A stretch of 64,000 nt of DNA from Lunularia cruciata (Eukaryota > Streptophyta > Marchantiopsida > Lunulariales > Lunulariaceae). The notes under the pieces were generated by a model. It was given only the letters and a program-made list of their open reading frames with translations. It searched no databases and was not told the DNA's origin. Below are positions 21,663 through 33,649 of the stretch, piece after piece. The DNA lies in contig OX419755.1 of assembly GCA_948567375.1 (NCBI GenBank), positions 72,048,944 through 72,112,943 of the forward strand. The letters are read 5' to 3'. The translations under genes were made by a program, and so were the position numbers. Each line of letters starts with the position of its first letter. Positions within the stretch are counted from its first letter, which is position 1.

Positions 21663-22094
21663 TTACTCATTCTCGAGGGGCCACACATTCATCGGGGGTG
21701 GTGTAGGCATGGAAGGAAAAAAGTTATCATTATTTGTCACCTGGTGAGTTAGAGGATTTGTGCATGCTGTTCCTACGCTGAGCCCTGTAAATCCTTCCAC
21801 TCTTCGACCAGGGATGAATTTTGGTGAATGGTATAGTTCAAACTCTTCGATCCGACACCAACAACGATGCGGCTTCAGATTGAAACTTTTCAGATGAACT
21901 GCGGAGCGACAGATGACATCAGGAGTGGATATGTCTGTCCAGAATTTGGCTTCTAACATTCTTTTTAAACCTTCCAAATGAACTATGGGCAAGATGATGA
22001 CGATATCAGATTGACTATATCTTAGAGTGCAGATGTCCGTCCAGGAAACAGCTTTGAATATTCTCTTTTCAAAAGTTTCAAAAACACTTTCCAA
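21663..22094 (-). CDS. Hypothetical ORF, 143 residues, internal repeat
   Basis: An open frame on the minus strand containing two imperfect copies of a unit: FEKRIFKAVSWTDICT and LKRMLEAKFWTDISTP. I do not recognise it. The repeat is also visible at DNA level, so the ORF may be a by-product of a repetitive transposon leader or UTR. No neighbour suggests a function. Confidence 0.25.
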   Translation of the reverse strand: MESVFETFEKRIFKAVSWTDICTLRYSQSDIVIILPIVHLEGLKRMLEAKFWTDISTPDVICRSAVHLKSFNLKPHRCWCRIEEFELYHSPKFIPGRRVEGFTGLSVGTACTNPLTHQVTNNDNFFPSMPTPPPMNVWPLENE

Positions 22095-22099
22095 AGCTG

Positions 22100-23040
22100 G
22101 TGCTCAGTTATGTAAATGACTTACCTTATGTTTTGTTTTTGAGCCTCATGGTCATTTAATCTTTGGCGAGACTTTATATCTCCGATCTCACGTCAACGCA
22201 AGTTGTACAAAACACATAAATAACAATGACATTCAGCGCATTGACATCAGTTTTAATGACGTTAAGGGCCTGGATCGAGAGAAAGAGTTATATTTTTAGA
22301 GATAATTGGTCCTGTCGACATGCAGCGGGTTTACTTATGACTCAAGAAAATAGAAAAAAAAGTCTGTGTTGTTCAGTGCAATATCAATATCTAAAATAAT
22401 TAATATTACTAAATACGTCTAATCATCATATGATGGTTCTATTTATTGTTTCCCAAAGACATAAATTTCCTAAAATTGTCTTATGTGATTTACATCCAAT
22501 ACATTAGAAAATTTGTCATGTTACTCAAGGCCGAAGTTTTACTTACATCTATTTCTCTCTATAGGTCAATAGACTGAGTATGATCTCTTGGGTTCTACTT
22601 TCTTCTATCATGACACTTTTTACAAATCTTGGTCTTTAATAAAGCGGAAGATTCCTAGGTAAAGGATACTATTTTGATTATCAGATAAGAAGTAGCTCCC
22701 CACCTGCTCATAGCCCATCCGTTCAAAGGAATGTTGCTACAAGATTTCTCTAAATGTCATAACATTTAGTGCTATGTACAAGACTTCCTAATAAGTAAAA
22801 ACAAGTGTAACAAATAGGTCGGCTAGACTATTAATAAACTTAGTACCCTCATTTATGAAGAAAGATGCACCTTCAGATATTTTTAGACTTTATTTATCCA
22901 TATCTTTTACAAAATTCAAGTTAATCACAAGAACTTATCACATATGCATATGACCAATGCTAATGTTCATGTTTGAACTATTTGTGTTACTTAATCTTGT
23001 GCAAGAATTCAGAAATCCATTGTTAAAAAAGTATGTAACT
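22100..23040. other. Intergenic, no feature seen
   Basis: Low-complexity to AT-rich sequence between the hypothetical ORF and the family B LTR. Only short, interrupted frames on both strands. Confidence 0.5.
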
Positions 23041-23494
23041 TGTCACACCATTTGTAGTGTTGCATCTAGACTGCTTGAACACTAGAGTTGTAATGATAGT
23101 AGTTAGAGGTATTTAACAGTCAATCATAGACTACTTTTCTATGGTCAGATTTTGTGTTTGGGGTACTAACTTCATGGTGAGGCCCACTGTCACTTTGCAC
23201 TATTTGCACCGTTAGGTGTGTTCCGTCAGCAAGACCATTAGGGTTTCAGACCTAGCTTGAGTCCAAGGGTATACTTTTGAAGTGTAGCTCCAAAGAGCTC
23301 ACTTCTCCTGATATTGAGCCTTTGAGTTCCTAGCTATGGTGGATAGAGGCCGGTAAGCATCACCTGGATTCTCTTAGCTAGAGTGTGTGTGACTTGAATA
23401 AAATCAATGCCTAGTTGTTGGTAGTTTAAAGAGTGACAGATCAAGTATTGAGTTGAGTTGAGTTGAGTTGAGTTGTGTAACCAAACTGATTACA
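23041..23494 (+). repeat. Family B LTR 1 (about 454 bp)
   Basis: Starts TGTCACACCATTTGTAG and ends near TGATTACA. It matches 42103-42553 and 49967-50400 along its length. A TTGAG microsatellite near the 3' end has about five units here. Borders are inferred from where the copies diverge. Confidence 0.85.
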
Positions 23495-24880
23495 TCAGAG
23501 AAGTCATGTTAGGGGGAAATCCGGTGTAGGAACTGACAGTGTTGGTGGTATCCCCAAGACTCACTGATCGTTGGTAGCTCAATTGGAGTTCAAGTTTTCC
23601 CTAGTGTGCAAAAGCTCATTTGATTGATGTAGATTTGGCAGTGAAGCAGACGGTGTGCGGAAGCATTGGCCAAATTTTGAGTAAAGAGAAGTAATTTTCA
23701 AGTGATAATTGTGATTTTGAGCTCATAGGTGAAATCCGGACCAATTTGGTACGAGTTGAGCTTTCAACTCATACCAAATTGGTGAAAGTGAAATTGAAGG
23801 TAGAGTTAGGAACCCACCTCCATTTTTGGAGAATTGTGATATGGAGAAACCCATTTTTTCAATTTGGCTCAAATGAATAGTTAGTAGAGGATTTGGTGGT
23901 TGGCCAAATTTAGGGATTTATGTCAGATTTTACGTCAGAGTTTTGTTGGAGTTTACATCAGATTTTTGCCCAGATTTGGAGGAGTTTTGCCAGATTTGGA
24001 GAGGGTTCAAAGTGGCAAGAAGAAAGGACTCATTTGGGTGAGTTTTGGCATTTAGAGGTTTCAAAGCATAAGGCTGTGGGCTATGAGAGGCTACAAAGGC
24101 CTAAAAGCCAACTTGTTGGCATGAGGCTAGCTATTGTAGAGTAGATCTTGGTCATATTTGGTAAAATTTGCACATCCTGCTAGATTGTGTGTAATAGGGT
24201 TTGACCCCTAGATATCTGGTTCTTAGACTGGTGCCCTAGCCAACAAGTCCACCCTCACTTGTTGTCCTAGTGACTGGCCCACTATTATCTATACACCTTT
24301 AGCTTTGGCTAGGAGAGGAAATTTGATCCCATTCTTGGTGATCTTGGTAGCTTAGGACGTAGATAAGAACTCCTATTATGTCAAATGCCAAATGGTGGCA
24401 AAGTCAATCATGTGTTGCTTTATGAGATGGAGGGTTTTTGTTTAGATTTCTTGTGATTGGATCCCCTCCAATCTTTACTTCCTATTTGTGCACTATGTTT
24501 GTATGAGGTGCCTTGAATTTAGAGCATTGGTGCTCTGGTGTGCTCTCGATAGTGAGGCTGGAGTGATGATTAGTCAGACTACTTGTGTTTCTCTTTGGTG
24601 AGGCAAGAAGTGATAACTTGCAGACCATGAGAGTGCATGTTGTGATGGCAAGTTACAGGTTGCACGTTCTCCTAGTGTAGCTATCATAGTTAGCTACATT
24701 AGTTGGTGGCGTTGGTATGTAGAGGTGTTGGCACTTGGTGGTGTACTTGCGGTTTGTGGTTGATGGTTTGTGGTTATTTTGTCACTATAGAGTTCTTTAG
24801 GGATTCTAGAGGAGATAGCCCTACGATATGCAATGGGTTTACTTGGAGTAGCACTTAATATTAGCTTGTATCTTAGGTCC
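23495..24880 (+). other. Family B copy 1 untranslated leader
   Basis: About 1.4 kb between LTR and gag, matching 42554-43980 in copy 2. No ORF of note. It contains short TGTCAGATTT-type tandem units near 23921-23995. No standard TGG-starting primer site follows the LTR; the first bases TCAGAGAAGT resemble only the 3' half of the iMet site. Confidence 0.7.
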
Positions 24881-24884
24881 CAAT

Positions 24885-25727
24885 GAGGAAGGAGATTGAC
24901 TCTGAGTTGGAGTTTGACATAGGAGTTGATTCAATTGAGAGTGCACTTGGCATGCCTGCACCATTGTTGTGGGACATGGACAAGATTTATGGGGCCTCCT
25001 AAGGCCTTAGGTGTTACTTTGGTACAGTGGGTACCATTGAGTTGGATAACTTCATCTAGGAGTTTGATAGTTGGTGTGATCTACAGCAGATGCGGAACCC
25101 AACTTTGTTCACACCTTTCATGGCATGGAAGGGATTACTTTAGCACTTAGAGGGTCCACCAATGGACAATTACCATCAATTGAAGAGAGCTCACTTGGAA
25201 GAGATTGAGTTATGGAGACAGTATTGATCTCCAAACTATATCTCTATCACTTCAAGCTTGGTTGCCAAGGGTAGATCGGCTGTACCCACAAGTTCTAGCT
25301 CAAGTAGCATTGGTGGAGCTAGTGGGGGTGCACTAGCTGGAGATGGTGCTACTACAAGTGGAGGTACCACTATAGGAGGTGGTGTAGTATCGGGGTTTAA
25401 TCACATGATGGAGTTCTTCTAGTGTTTGAGGCAGAACTACCAAGGAGTGCGGATTGAAAAGTTGAGGAGCTTGCAAGAGTTCTAGTAGAAGGTTGGAGAG
25501 AGCCTACACAAGGCATACAATTGTATGAAGCCGCTGATCAGTTTCACTTAGGGAGTTACTTAGGCCCAGACAGTCTAGTTTTGGTATGGGATATTGGATA
25601 GGAAGTTGCAACATAGAGTTTGTGATGCTATGTTTGTCTACTTTAGCGGTGGTCTTTGGTCTGGCTGATTGTATCAACATGGTGGAAGAGAGAGTGGTGA
25701 AATTTAGATTTGGTAGGACGACCTCAT
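24885..25727 (+). pseudogene. Family B copy 1 Gag, N-terminal part
   Basis: Reads RKEIDSELEFDIGVDSIES..., MRNPTLFTPFMAWKGLL, MDNYHQLKRAHLEEIELWR, then QNYQGVRIEKLRSLQEF, with many TAG stops where copy 2 has CAG or sense codons. The frame ends abruptly at 25727, where element C is inserted, and resumes at 29164. Confidence 0.85.
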
Positions 25728-26511
25728 TGTGACAACCCGGCAAATATCACTTTTGCAGCAATAAGGTAAGTAAAGTTTGTGCCCGTAGAGATACTAGTTA
25801 GAAATGTCCAAATAAAAAGTCAAATGTCACAATGTAGTCCTTCTTGGTTTTGTCTTTAATCTCTCAGGTAGCAATTACAACCAGAAGAGAGTAACAAGCA
25901 CTAACTTGTAGTCTTGTCACAACCATTTGTCACACTTAATCACAACTCCATCGAATCTTTCCAAATAATCTTGATTGTGATGATTTAGTCTCTCCCAAAA
26001 ATAGCACTTCACCGCAAAACAACTTCACCTTAGAATTGTGTTCTACCCCTCCACTGAAGGCACAACTTCCTTGAGTGAAATTGCTTCAAATCAATGCTGC
26101 GCTACACTCACAAATGCAGAATACTACCAACACTACAATTCCTCTCCAATCTATCAAGGCATTGCTCTGATTGCATTCACTCAAGATCAAACACACAAAA
26201 TGAACATCAAGGCTGTGGAATCCAACAAACACACGGACTTGCACTTTGAAATTCTCCACACACTCACAAACACAAACACAATGTTGATAATCAAAATTAA
26301 GCTCAAACGACGAGCACTACTTCACAACACTTTGCTTTAGCTATTTTCAGATTTATGAGCACTGAACAACAACATACTGCAAATGCCACCTTTAAATAGT
26401 GAAGCACTTCAGCAGTTATCTAACAACTATATTGTTCTACAACAACTTTCCTAACTTACAGATCTAAAATGACAATGCACCTCTTCTGCCTCTTATATCT
26501 CAAAAATGTTA

Positions 26512-28174
26512 CTACTCCGATCCAATGTCTACTGCTTCCAATCCCAATCCCAAAGTAACCTCATATACTACTCTATCCTTGAGTTTCACAACTACTAATT
26601 CTTCTACCAATTCTACTATTTCTTCTTTCTGATCTACAATTCCCATCATAGGTAACCTTTCTAATTCTCTATCTCCCAACCCACTCTTCTTTAATATCTC
26701 CAATGATAACTCCAAAGATATCTGTACTCCTATGTCATCTACTTTGGGCTTTGCTCTTACATCCTTCCAAAGTTTATCTATTTCCAACTTTACTAAATCT
26801 AATCTGATTGTGATATTGTCTTCTACTTCCAATATTTTTCCTATCTACACGAGTTCTAAGACTAATCAGCAAAGTGTTCAAATCTTATCCTTTGCATTTC
26901 TCCTCCTCATCTCCTGCACCAACAACTTCAACTTGTGCAACCTCATTTCTTCAATTCTTACACTGGCTTCTGTACTCAACATTGCATTCATCTTCGTAAA
27001 AATCTCCTTCAATGGCTCAAGTCTCATCCTCCTCTCACTTTCTCTATCCGCTAGCTAATCTTCTCTATACATTGCCAATTCAGCTTGAATTTGGCTTTCA
27101 CAATCTCCTTCTCTTTCTCCTTCTGGACAATCTTCTCCTTCAGATTACAAAGCAACTCCCGTAATCTTTCTTCTTCTCTATATCTCACTATCAACTCCCT
27201 TTGCCAGAGTTGCTTCATCTCTTCTACACTCTCCATCACTCTATCAAGCTCTTGCTCCTTCTCTGCTACTCTCACCATAGCATGGATAATTTCTAATTGT
27301 GAATCAACAAATTGCTATTCCAAGATTTTATACTCCGCTATCTGTCTTTCCCTTGCTATGACATTCTGCTCTATTACTCTCTCTACTTCCCACCTCCTTC
27401 TATAAAATCTAAATCACTTGATTCTGTACTACTGCATCTACTTGTAGTACTTCCCTCTCCTCCTCACCTAGGATTATACACTTCTTCAACTCCAAGTTCT
27501 CTTTGACTACATCTCTTTCTTCTTCTGCTCCAACTTTGTTAACAAAGGGCATACAACCTCCCGTAGATACTCTACTCCTTCACTCTCATTTACCTTGACT
27601 TGCGGGCTTTTCTCCTTCTTTGCTTCTTCTTCACTTGATACTCGCTTTCCCAGCCGCAATCGCCTTATTGGAATGGATTCTTCACTCCCCAAACTTCCAC
27701 TCTCCTTTTCCATTCTCTTACTAGGTCACGCTTCATATTTTGCTTTCCTTCTAGAATAGACTCCTCTTTGAATGGTCATCCTCTTCTCCTCCTTCTTTGG
27801 AACTTTGTCTTCAGGTCTCGGGTTACATTCTTCCTCCACTCCTAGCTTTCCTTCTTCCTCCTTGGGTACCGATTGCATCTCTACTCCAACTTTGCTCTCG
27901 CTGCTTGCTTCACCACTCTACAGCGTGAGTTTAGGTTCTTCCTCCTTCTTCAAGTCTTCTGACTTGTACTTGGCTTTGCCTTTTGATTCTTCACCCGACG
28001 ATGGATTATGAACAAGTCTTTCCTCAAGTTCATCTTCCTGGTCTTTCGGGGTCTCGTCGCTGCTACTTCTTCTTCTTCCCGTTGACTCCTCTTCTTCAAC
28101 TTTGGAGTGTTCACTTTCAATTGCATGCTCTGCCCCGTCTGCGCATAGTACTTGTCACTGCTTCTTATCTGCAA
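26512..28174 (-). pseudogene. Element C coiled-coil protein remnants
   Basis: Several open stretches on the minus strand, rich in Glu, Lys and Arg with heptad-like spacing: 28174-27950 (QREEEEVAATRPRKTRK), 27713-27507 (VSSEEEAKKEKSPQVKV), 27278-27051 (EKEQELDRVMESVEEMKQLW and REEERLRELLCNLKEKIVQK), and 26832-26512. They are joined through stops and shifts, so they probably derive from one long coiled-coil protein. No catalytic domain is present. It could be a Gag-like or accessory ORF of a non-autonomous element, or a captured host fragment. Confidence 0.55.
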
Positions 28175-28276
28175 GATGTATTGCTACTCCTCTGCATCAG
28201 CATCTCTTCTGAAATTGGGGTGGAAGTGCAACACCATTGTTTGTCTCTTTGCCATGTTCAGCAAATTTAGTCCCAA

Positions 28277-28333
28277 GTAGAAGTGGGCTGCAAATGGCAC
28301 AATGTACATTGTGCCATTGCAGCCCACTTCTAC
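28277..28333. repeat. Near-perfect 57-bp palindrome
   Basis: Left arm 28277-28305 begins GTAGAAGTGGGCTGC. Right arm 28306-28333 is its reverse complement with a single-base deletion and no loop. RNA from either strand would fold into a long hairpin. Confidence 0.9.
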
Positions 28334-28538
28334 TTTCAAACCTGCTAGGGTGTTTCAAACGCTCCGAAATGGCAAATGGTGTGGAACTTGTGGGACAAGT
28401 ATCTTCTCCCTTGGGCCCATCGAGACATTTACTCTAGATGATCTCAATCATGAAACCTGGAAAACTAATGTTCCAGTTCCATGCCAGGAATGTGATCCAA
28501 AGCCTGCTCAAGACTTTGATTCAAGCGATCACATCTAA
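28302..28538 (+). pseudogene. Plus-strand protein-like fragment inside element C
   Basis: A 78-residue frame with VFQTLRNGKWCGTCG, LGPIETFTLDDL and NVPVPCQECDPKP reads like a protein. It overlaps the palindrome, and a 16-bp stretch (28350-28365, GTGTTTCAAACGCTCC) recurs at 30698-30713 in the copia leader. I do not recognise a family. Opposite strand to the coiled-coil frames, so one of the two may be spurious. Confidence 0.3.
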
Positions 28539-29163
28539 TCTTTGAATTGCATGATTTCTCACTACAAATTCCAAGTTCTTCTTCCCACCTCCCATCTTAC
28601 TCTCCTCTTCTCTGGGTTGGTGGCTACTCTTCCGACTGATTCCCAAACTAACTCTCCTGACTTCCCCTTGACACCCCAGCATGCTTCTTACTACACTTCC
28701 TTTCCCACAATTTCCTTGAAGACGACTCCTTAATGGCGATGGAAAATTACTTGTCATCTCTTTGTCTTTATCCCGAGTCTTATAGTGGCATGCCTTCTTA
28801 GTCTTTCTTCACTTCAAGTTTCTACCAAGAAATCACACCTCCTTCATGCACTTGTCATTGTCAATTTTCCCCCATTCATAGGCCAGCCTTTTTTGTGTGT
28901 GGTACCTTCTTGAATGTCCAACCCCAAAGGAAAGTTGTTACACTTTCCTCGCCTTGGGTTGAGCACCCCCAAGCCAAAGTCTCCTTACTTTGGGTTGAAT
29001 GCTAACAGGGCAATCCGAGTACTTCATCTTCTGACACAAAGTCACTTTACCTTAGATTACAACCCGGAGACACCATTCTTTGCCTTCTGATGTCATATAG
29101 GTGCAATATGACTGCTTTTGTACACTTCTTCTTCAAAAATAAGAAAAAAAAGTGAGTACCTCA

Positions 29164-29292
29164 CTCATCCATAACTATTACTTCTTCTAGAGTGTAGTAG
29201 AGTGCATCACGCCTTGTTGGTTTTCAAGGACAAGATGGACAGCCCAGATCCTATGCAACAAGTGGAGGGCCTAGTGGAGCTAGACCCATACA
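29164..29292 (+). pseudogene. Family B copy 1 Gag, middle fragment
   Basis: Matches copy 2 at about 44863-44990 (CTTCTTCTAGAGTG... and GGAGGGCCTAGTGGAG), the Gly/Pro/Ser-rich stretch before the first zinc knuckle. Bounded by insertion C on the left and copia D on the right. Confidence 0.85.
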
Positions 29293-29556
29293 TGTTAGGT
29301 TTTTACTCTAATGTCACAGGGTTAGGTTGGATTCATGAGCTGACTCTAATATGGTGAAGAAGAACTAAGTGAAAAAAGAAGAGGTCTGTACTTGAAGATG
29401 GACAAGAGGCTAGGTGAGTAAATTTGGTGTTGAATGCTTCTCGTGGACGTAGCCTGACATCAATGTGAACCACGTACCTTTTGTGTAATGGATAAATACT
29501 CTAGTGATATGCTTGATTAGAGAAGGTTTTTTGCGATTCTTGTTTGATTCTTTGCA
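29293..29556 (+). repeat. Copia D 5' LTR
   Basis: Starts TGTTAGGTTTTTACTC and ends GATTCTTTGCA. Same length as the 3' LTR. Confidence 0.95.
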
Positions 29557-29558
29557 AA

Positions 29559-29570
29559 TGGTATCAGAGC
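29559..29570 (+). other. Copia D primer binding site (initiator tRNA-Met)
   Basis: TGGTATCAGAGC two bases after the LTR, complementary to the initiator tRNA-Met 3' end. Confidence 0.95.
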
Positions 29571-31594
29571 TTGGTTCATATGAGGTTGCAATTTTTTACT
29601 TCTTCCAAATGAATGCTTATTGGAGAAGAGACTAGTTAATAGTGCTTGATCTAATCGATTGTTCATTTAGAACAATGAATTAGTGAGAATAGTGGATTAT
29701 CTTCTTAAGTATTGGAGGAGTGAGACAGAGATGGTGATCTGAATCTATTGTCTATTTCTGTGGTCCTTGAGAAGAGGTGAAAGTTAAGGGAGATTGAACT
29801 CAAAAGCATTTCATATGAAAAGAATAGGCCTAGCAGTGGAGGTCAAAGTTGTCAATTGCAGTGGAGTTGAAAGATCTGAAGAGTCTTGAAATTAGAGGGA
29901 TACTAATAGAGCATGGCTTTGCACGGGGTTGTTCACGGCCGGGATAGATGGAGGAGGAATTGGAGAAGGTGCCTTTGATTTGAGAAGTTCAAAGGATTCC
30001 TCCAATTGCACGGGTTCTAGATTAGGAGGCCAGGATCATTGAGAACTTGTAGTATCAATCGGTGGGAGATCTTGGCTATGTGACTACATGGTGGTTCATT
30101 CATCCCTTTTGAAATTGGTTCTATGCTTGAAACTTCTTGCATTGGTACTCCTAGTTTTACATCCATCCTCTAAAACTATGACAGTAGGACTTGTGATGCT
30201 TCCCATGATTGTTCCATCCTCAGATTGTGTTGCAATAGGACATTCAGCATCTCTGATGGTCAAAGTCTCCTACGACTTCAAGGAATTGGTGGTCGGTGTT
30301 TGAAGGTGTATCTGACCACTTTTTTTAGGAGAATCCACACAATTGTCACGTTGGGAATGTTCATTGGAGTTATTCCCCTCAATTGAAAAGGGCTTTGTTG
30401 ACAATACTCGAGAATTTTCCTGGTCATCCGCCGCAAATTGGCATGAAGCCCCAACATTCAACTCTCGCATAAAAGTTTAGCCTCCCCAAAAATTTCACAC
30501 GATGGTTGGCTGGCTAGTTATGTGCAAGATGATTCCACCGTGTCTTGGATACTAAAGCCATAATTTTAATCTTTGGGTTGATGGAGTCCCGCTGAGTGCT
30601 GCTAAATCTGGGACCATGTCACTGGACTTCTCAAAATCCTTTGAAACTGTTTTGGTTTCTTTGAGTGCATTGTGTGTGCACAAAGTGGAAGTATTATGTG
30701 TTTCAAACGCTCCGGAATGAGATACAACCATGTCCCTAAAGAAAAAAAAACCGCACCTGATTTCAAAGCACTTGAAGGGAAAACTTTGGCAACAACCTCC
30801 AACCTTTGAATTTGATACAACCAGGAGCTTACAATATCTTCAAGTCCTGCATCTTTTGATAGAAGAGAGAGATTTGAAGTGGAAATCCTAGCTGTTTGAA
30901 GGGAGATAGTGGACACCATAGCTTCTTTGGAGTGTGTCGTCTATGGTTCTGCGTGAAGCGTTACTAGGAGGGGACAAGGAGCTCTCCCGTGGTGAAGGAG
31001 GAGTTGGTGAAGGTAGACCTGTATGAAAAAGAACCAGTTGGTGGAAAGAAGGATCAGATGTAGGTCTGAAGGCTCTTCATCATATTATTACAAAATTCTA
31101 GTTGGAACAGAAAGGAAGGTAGGAGCTGAAATTTTGAAGAGATGGCGGCTAGTGGATGGCAAATGTACTTTCTTGCTTACTTACTTGATTATTCTTGGTA
31201 AGAAAGTCTAAAGATTTGCACTATCCTTATCCAAATTTCTTGAGCAAGTCCCGTAGTGCACTTTTGTATTTATACCGGCAAAAGTCCTCCTCAGTTAAAG
31301 GTTTGTTGTTGTACTGACAAAGAAAAGCAAGAAGAAGAACCCAAAGAGAGTCTGTGGGGGAGAAGTCTTAGACTTATGAATGTGGTATAGAATCCAAGGT
31401 TTTAACCCCCTTTGGAATTCAGTTCATAACTTTTGACTCGAGACTCGGATGAATAATCTGTTTAGTGCGTTGGAAAGCTCATCTTCAAGGCTACAAGTAG
31501 ATGCAACTAGATTTTTGACCTTGAGTATTTGAAGAAGCTGCTGTAAAACATATTCCATCTTATCACCCACTCCTCGGAGTATTGGAGTTTTAAG
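29571..31594 (+). other. Copia D long leader, no clear coding
   Basis: About 2 kb between primer site and gag, unusually long for copia. A minus-strand ORF (30919-30602) exists, but nothing supports it as a gene. The 16-mer at 30698-30713 is shared with element C. Confidence 0.6.
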
Positions 31595-32520
31595 GTGGAA
31601 GATTTAGGGACTCAAGAAGAGTCTCTAAGTGCAACAATAGCCGCTGTATTACTTGTGGAGCAAAAGAAAGTCAAGATGTGTACTTTGAAGCTTGGTGGAC
31701 CCAATTTTGATGTGGCAAAGTTCAATAGCCGCATGGATTACTTATTGTGGGAATGGCAAGTGAAAGGAGTTTTGAGAGCAATTGGTTTGGGTAAGCTCTT
31801 GAGGGAGAAACACGAGGATGTAAGACAAAGTGATTGGGATGATATGCAAGAGCAAGCTGTGAATACTGTTTTGCTTCACCTTCAGCCCCATGTGATCAAG
31901 CAAGTGGAGGAGCATTCTGATTGTACCTCCTTGTTTGATGCACTATAGAGCAAGTATCATCAAAATGAATTGTTAAATAGATTGTACACCAATCTCAAAC
32001 TAATCACATTCAAGATGAAACCAAGGACCAACAATGGAGACCATGTGGATGCATTTTGTGACCTAGTAGTAGACTTGAAAAACTTGGGAGAGGACTTGAA
32101 TGAGGAGCGGAAGGCGCTACACTTGTTGGGCTCCTTGCCGCCGTCCTATCAATCACGTTCATGAGTGTTGTTGCACCATGAGAAAAAGACCATTACCTTT
32201 GAAGAGGTGACAACAACTCTACTTATAAATGACTTGCAATAGAAAGTTGTTGCAACCTTAGTGTCATCTTCTACTCTGGGCAATGCTTTGGTTATCCAAC
32301 ATGGGAGACCTCAATGAAGGACAAGTAATGGTGATAAGAGGAAAAGCAAGGCTAGGTCTAGGTCTAAGTCTAGAGGCAAGTCCAAGGAGAGGAAATAGGT
32401 GACTTGGTGGGGATGTAGCAAAGTAGGCTATGTGAAGAAGGAGTGTAAAGCTAAGGGCAAAGGAAAGGTAGATGAAGCCTCTTTAGCAAACATAGCTAAG
32501 GAGGATACTGATCTGTTGGA
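31595..32520 (+). pseudogene. Copia D Gag with degenerate zinc knuckle
   Basis: Gag-like text: CTLKLGGPNFDVAKFNSRMD, WDDMQEQAVNTVLLHLQPHV, YTNLKLITFKMKPRTNNGDH, HLLGSLPPSYQSRS. A knuckle near 32400 reads WWGCSKVGYVKKEC, where the first Cys and the His have been lost. Stops at 31946 and 32162 break the frame. Confidence 0.85.
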
Positions 32521-32579
32521 TGATTAGTATGATTTGTGACATTGTGAGTATGCCCTTTGTGCCTCATCTCCTAGTATGG

Positions 32580-33640
32580 ATGATGCGTGGATTCTAGATT
32601 GTGCTTGCTGATACCATGTATGCTATATCAAGGAGTTCTTCTATTCACTTTCAACATCAAATGGTTCAATTCTGATGGAGAATGATCAACCTTGTCAGAT
32701 TGAGGGTATTGAATCCATAAGGATTCAAATGTTTGATGGAGCTATGCGGAAGTTCAAAATGTTCAGTTCATACTTGACATGAAGAAGAACCTGATTTCCC
32801 TTGGAGTATTGCATGCCAAAGGTCATCAATGGAGTGTTGGTGATGGGGTACTTCGAGTCACTTCTGGTGAAAGGTTATCTTGCAAGGTAACTTTCAAAAG
32901 AATCTATTTGTACTAGAGGGCACTACAGTGTGTGGAGAAGCCAATGTAACTAGGTCTCAGGATGTGATGACAATTATGTGGCATTCACAACTATGTCATT
33001 TGAGTGAGAAGGGTTTGGCTGTCTTGGAAAGAAATGGCTTGCTATCTGGCTTGAAGACTGTGAAGTTGGTTTTTTGTGAGCATTGCATCTTTGGAAAATA
33101 GAACAGATCTGTTTTTGGAGTAGGGACCCATAGTTCCAAGGGTCTACTCAAGTATGTACATAGTGATGTGTGGGGACCATCCCCTACACTCTCACACCCT
33201 AGAAAAATTTACTATGTAACATTTATTGATGATTACTCGAGGTTTGTGTGGATTTATTTCATGCATCACGAGTCTGAAGTCTTTGCCACTTTCAAGAAGT
33301 GGAAGACCCAAGTAGAGACTCAGATTGGGGAGAAGAGTAGATGTCTAAGATCAGATAACAGTGAGGAGTATGCCTCTAGAGAGTTTCAGGCATACTGCAT
33401 AGAACATGGGATAACTTGCTACCTTACCACAATTTACACTCCACAGCAGAACGGTGTTGCTGAGTGGCTCAACCAGACATTGTTGGAACATGCATGGAGT
33501 ATGTTGAGTGAATCAAAGTTACCACATGAGTTTTGGGCAGAAGCTATCAACATAGAGACATATGTGGTAAATATTTCTTCATCGAGTGCAATCAACTTCA
33601 AGATGCCATATGAGTTGAGGCATTAGCGACCCGCTGATTA
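32580..33640 (+). pseudogene. Copia D protease remnant and integrase
   Basis: AWILDCAC near 32587 replaces the usual ILDSGA protease site. The integrase shows the zinc-binding part (MWHSQLCHLSEKG ... FCEHCIFGK), then HSDVWGPSP, FIDDYSRFVWIYFM, RSDNSEEYAS and NGVAEWLNQTLLE, giving D, D, E. Integrase inserts the cDNA. A stop at 33626 and frame changes make it inactive. Confidence 0.92.
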
Positions 33641-33649
33641 TGGTAGATT

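Larger units (their letters stand above)
25728..29163 (-). mobile_element. Insertion C in family B gag, TSD CTCAT, one LTR-like end
   Basis: A 3436-bp insertion with TGTGACAACCCGG at its left end and ...GTACCTCA at its right end. It is flanked by the 5-bp direct repeat CTCAT (25723-25727 and 29164-29168), which is present once in the uninterrupted copy 2. The left 745 bp look like an LTR on the minus strand: a TATTTAAAGG promoter-like motif near 26390 and a purine-rich GAGGCAGAAGAGG just inside, near 26480. No matching LTR is visible at the right end. Coding remnants on the minus strand are coiled-coil. Strand is inferred. Confidence 0.7.

Noticed and set aside
23495..23510. Standard iMet primer site after the family B LTR
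   Set aside because: Only ATCAGAG matches and the essential TGG start is missing. The priming mode of family B stays unknown.
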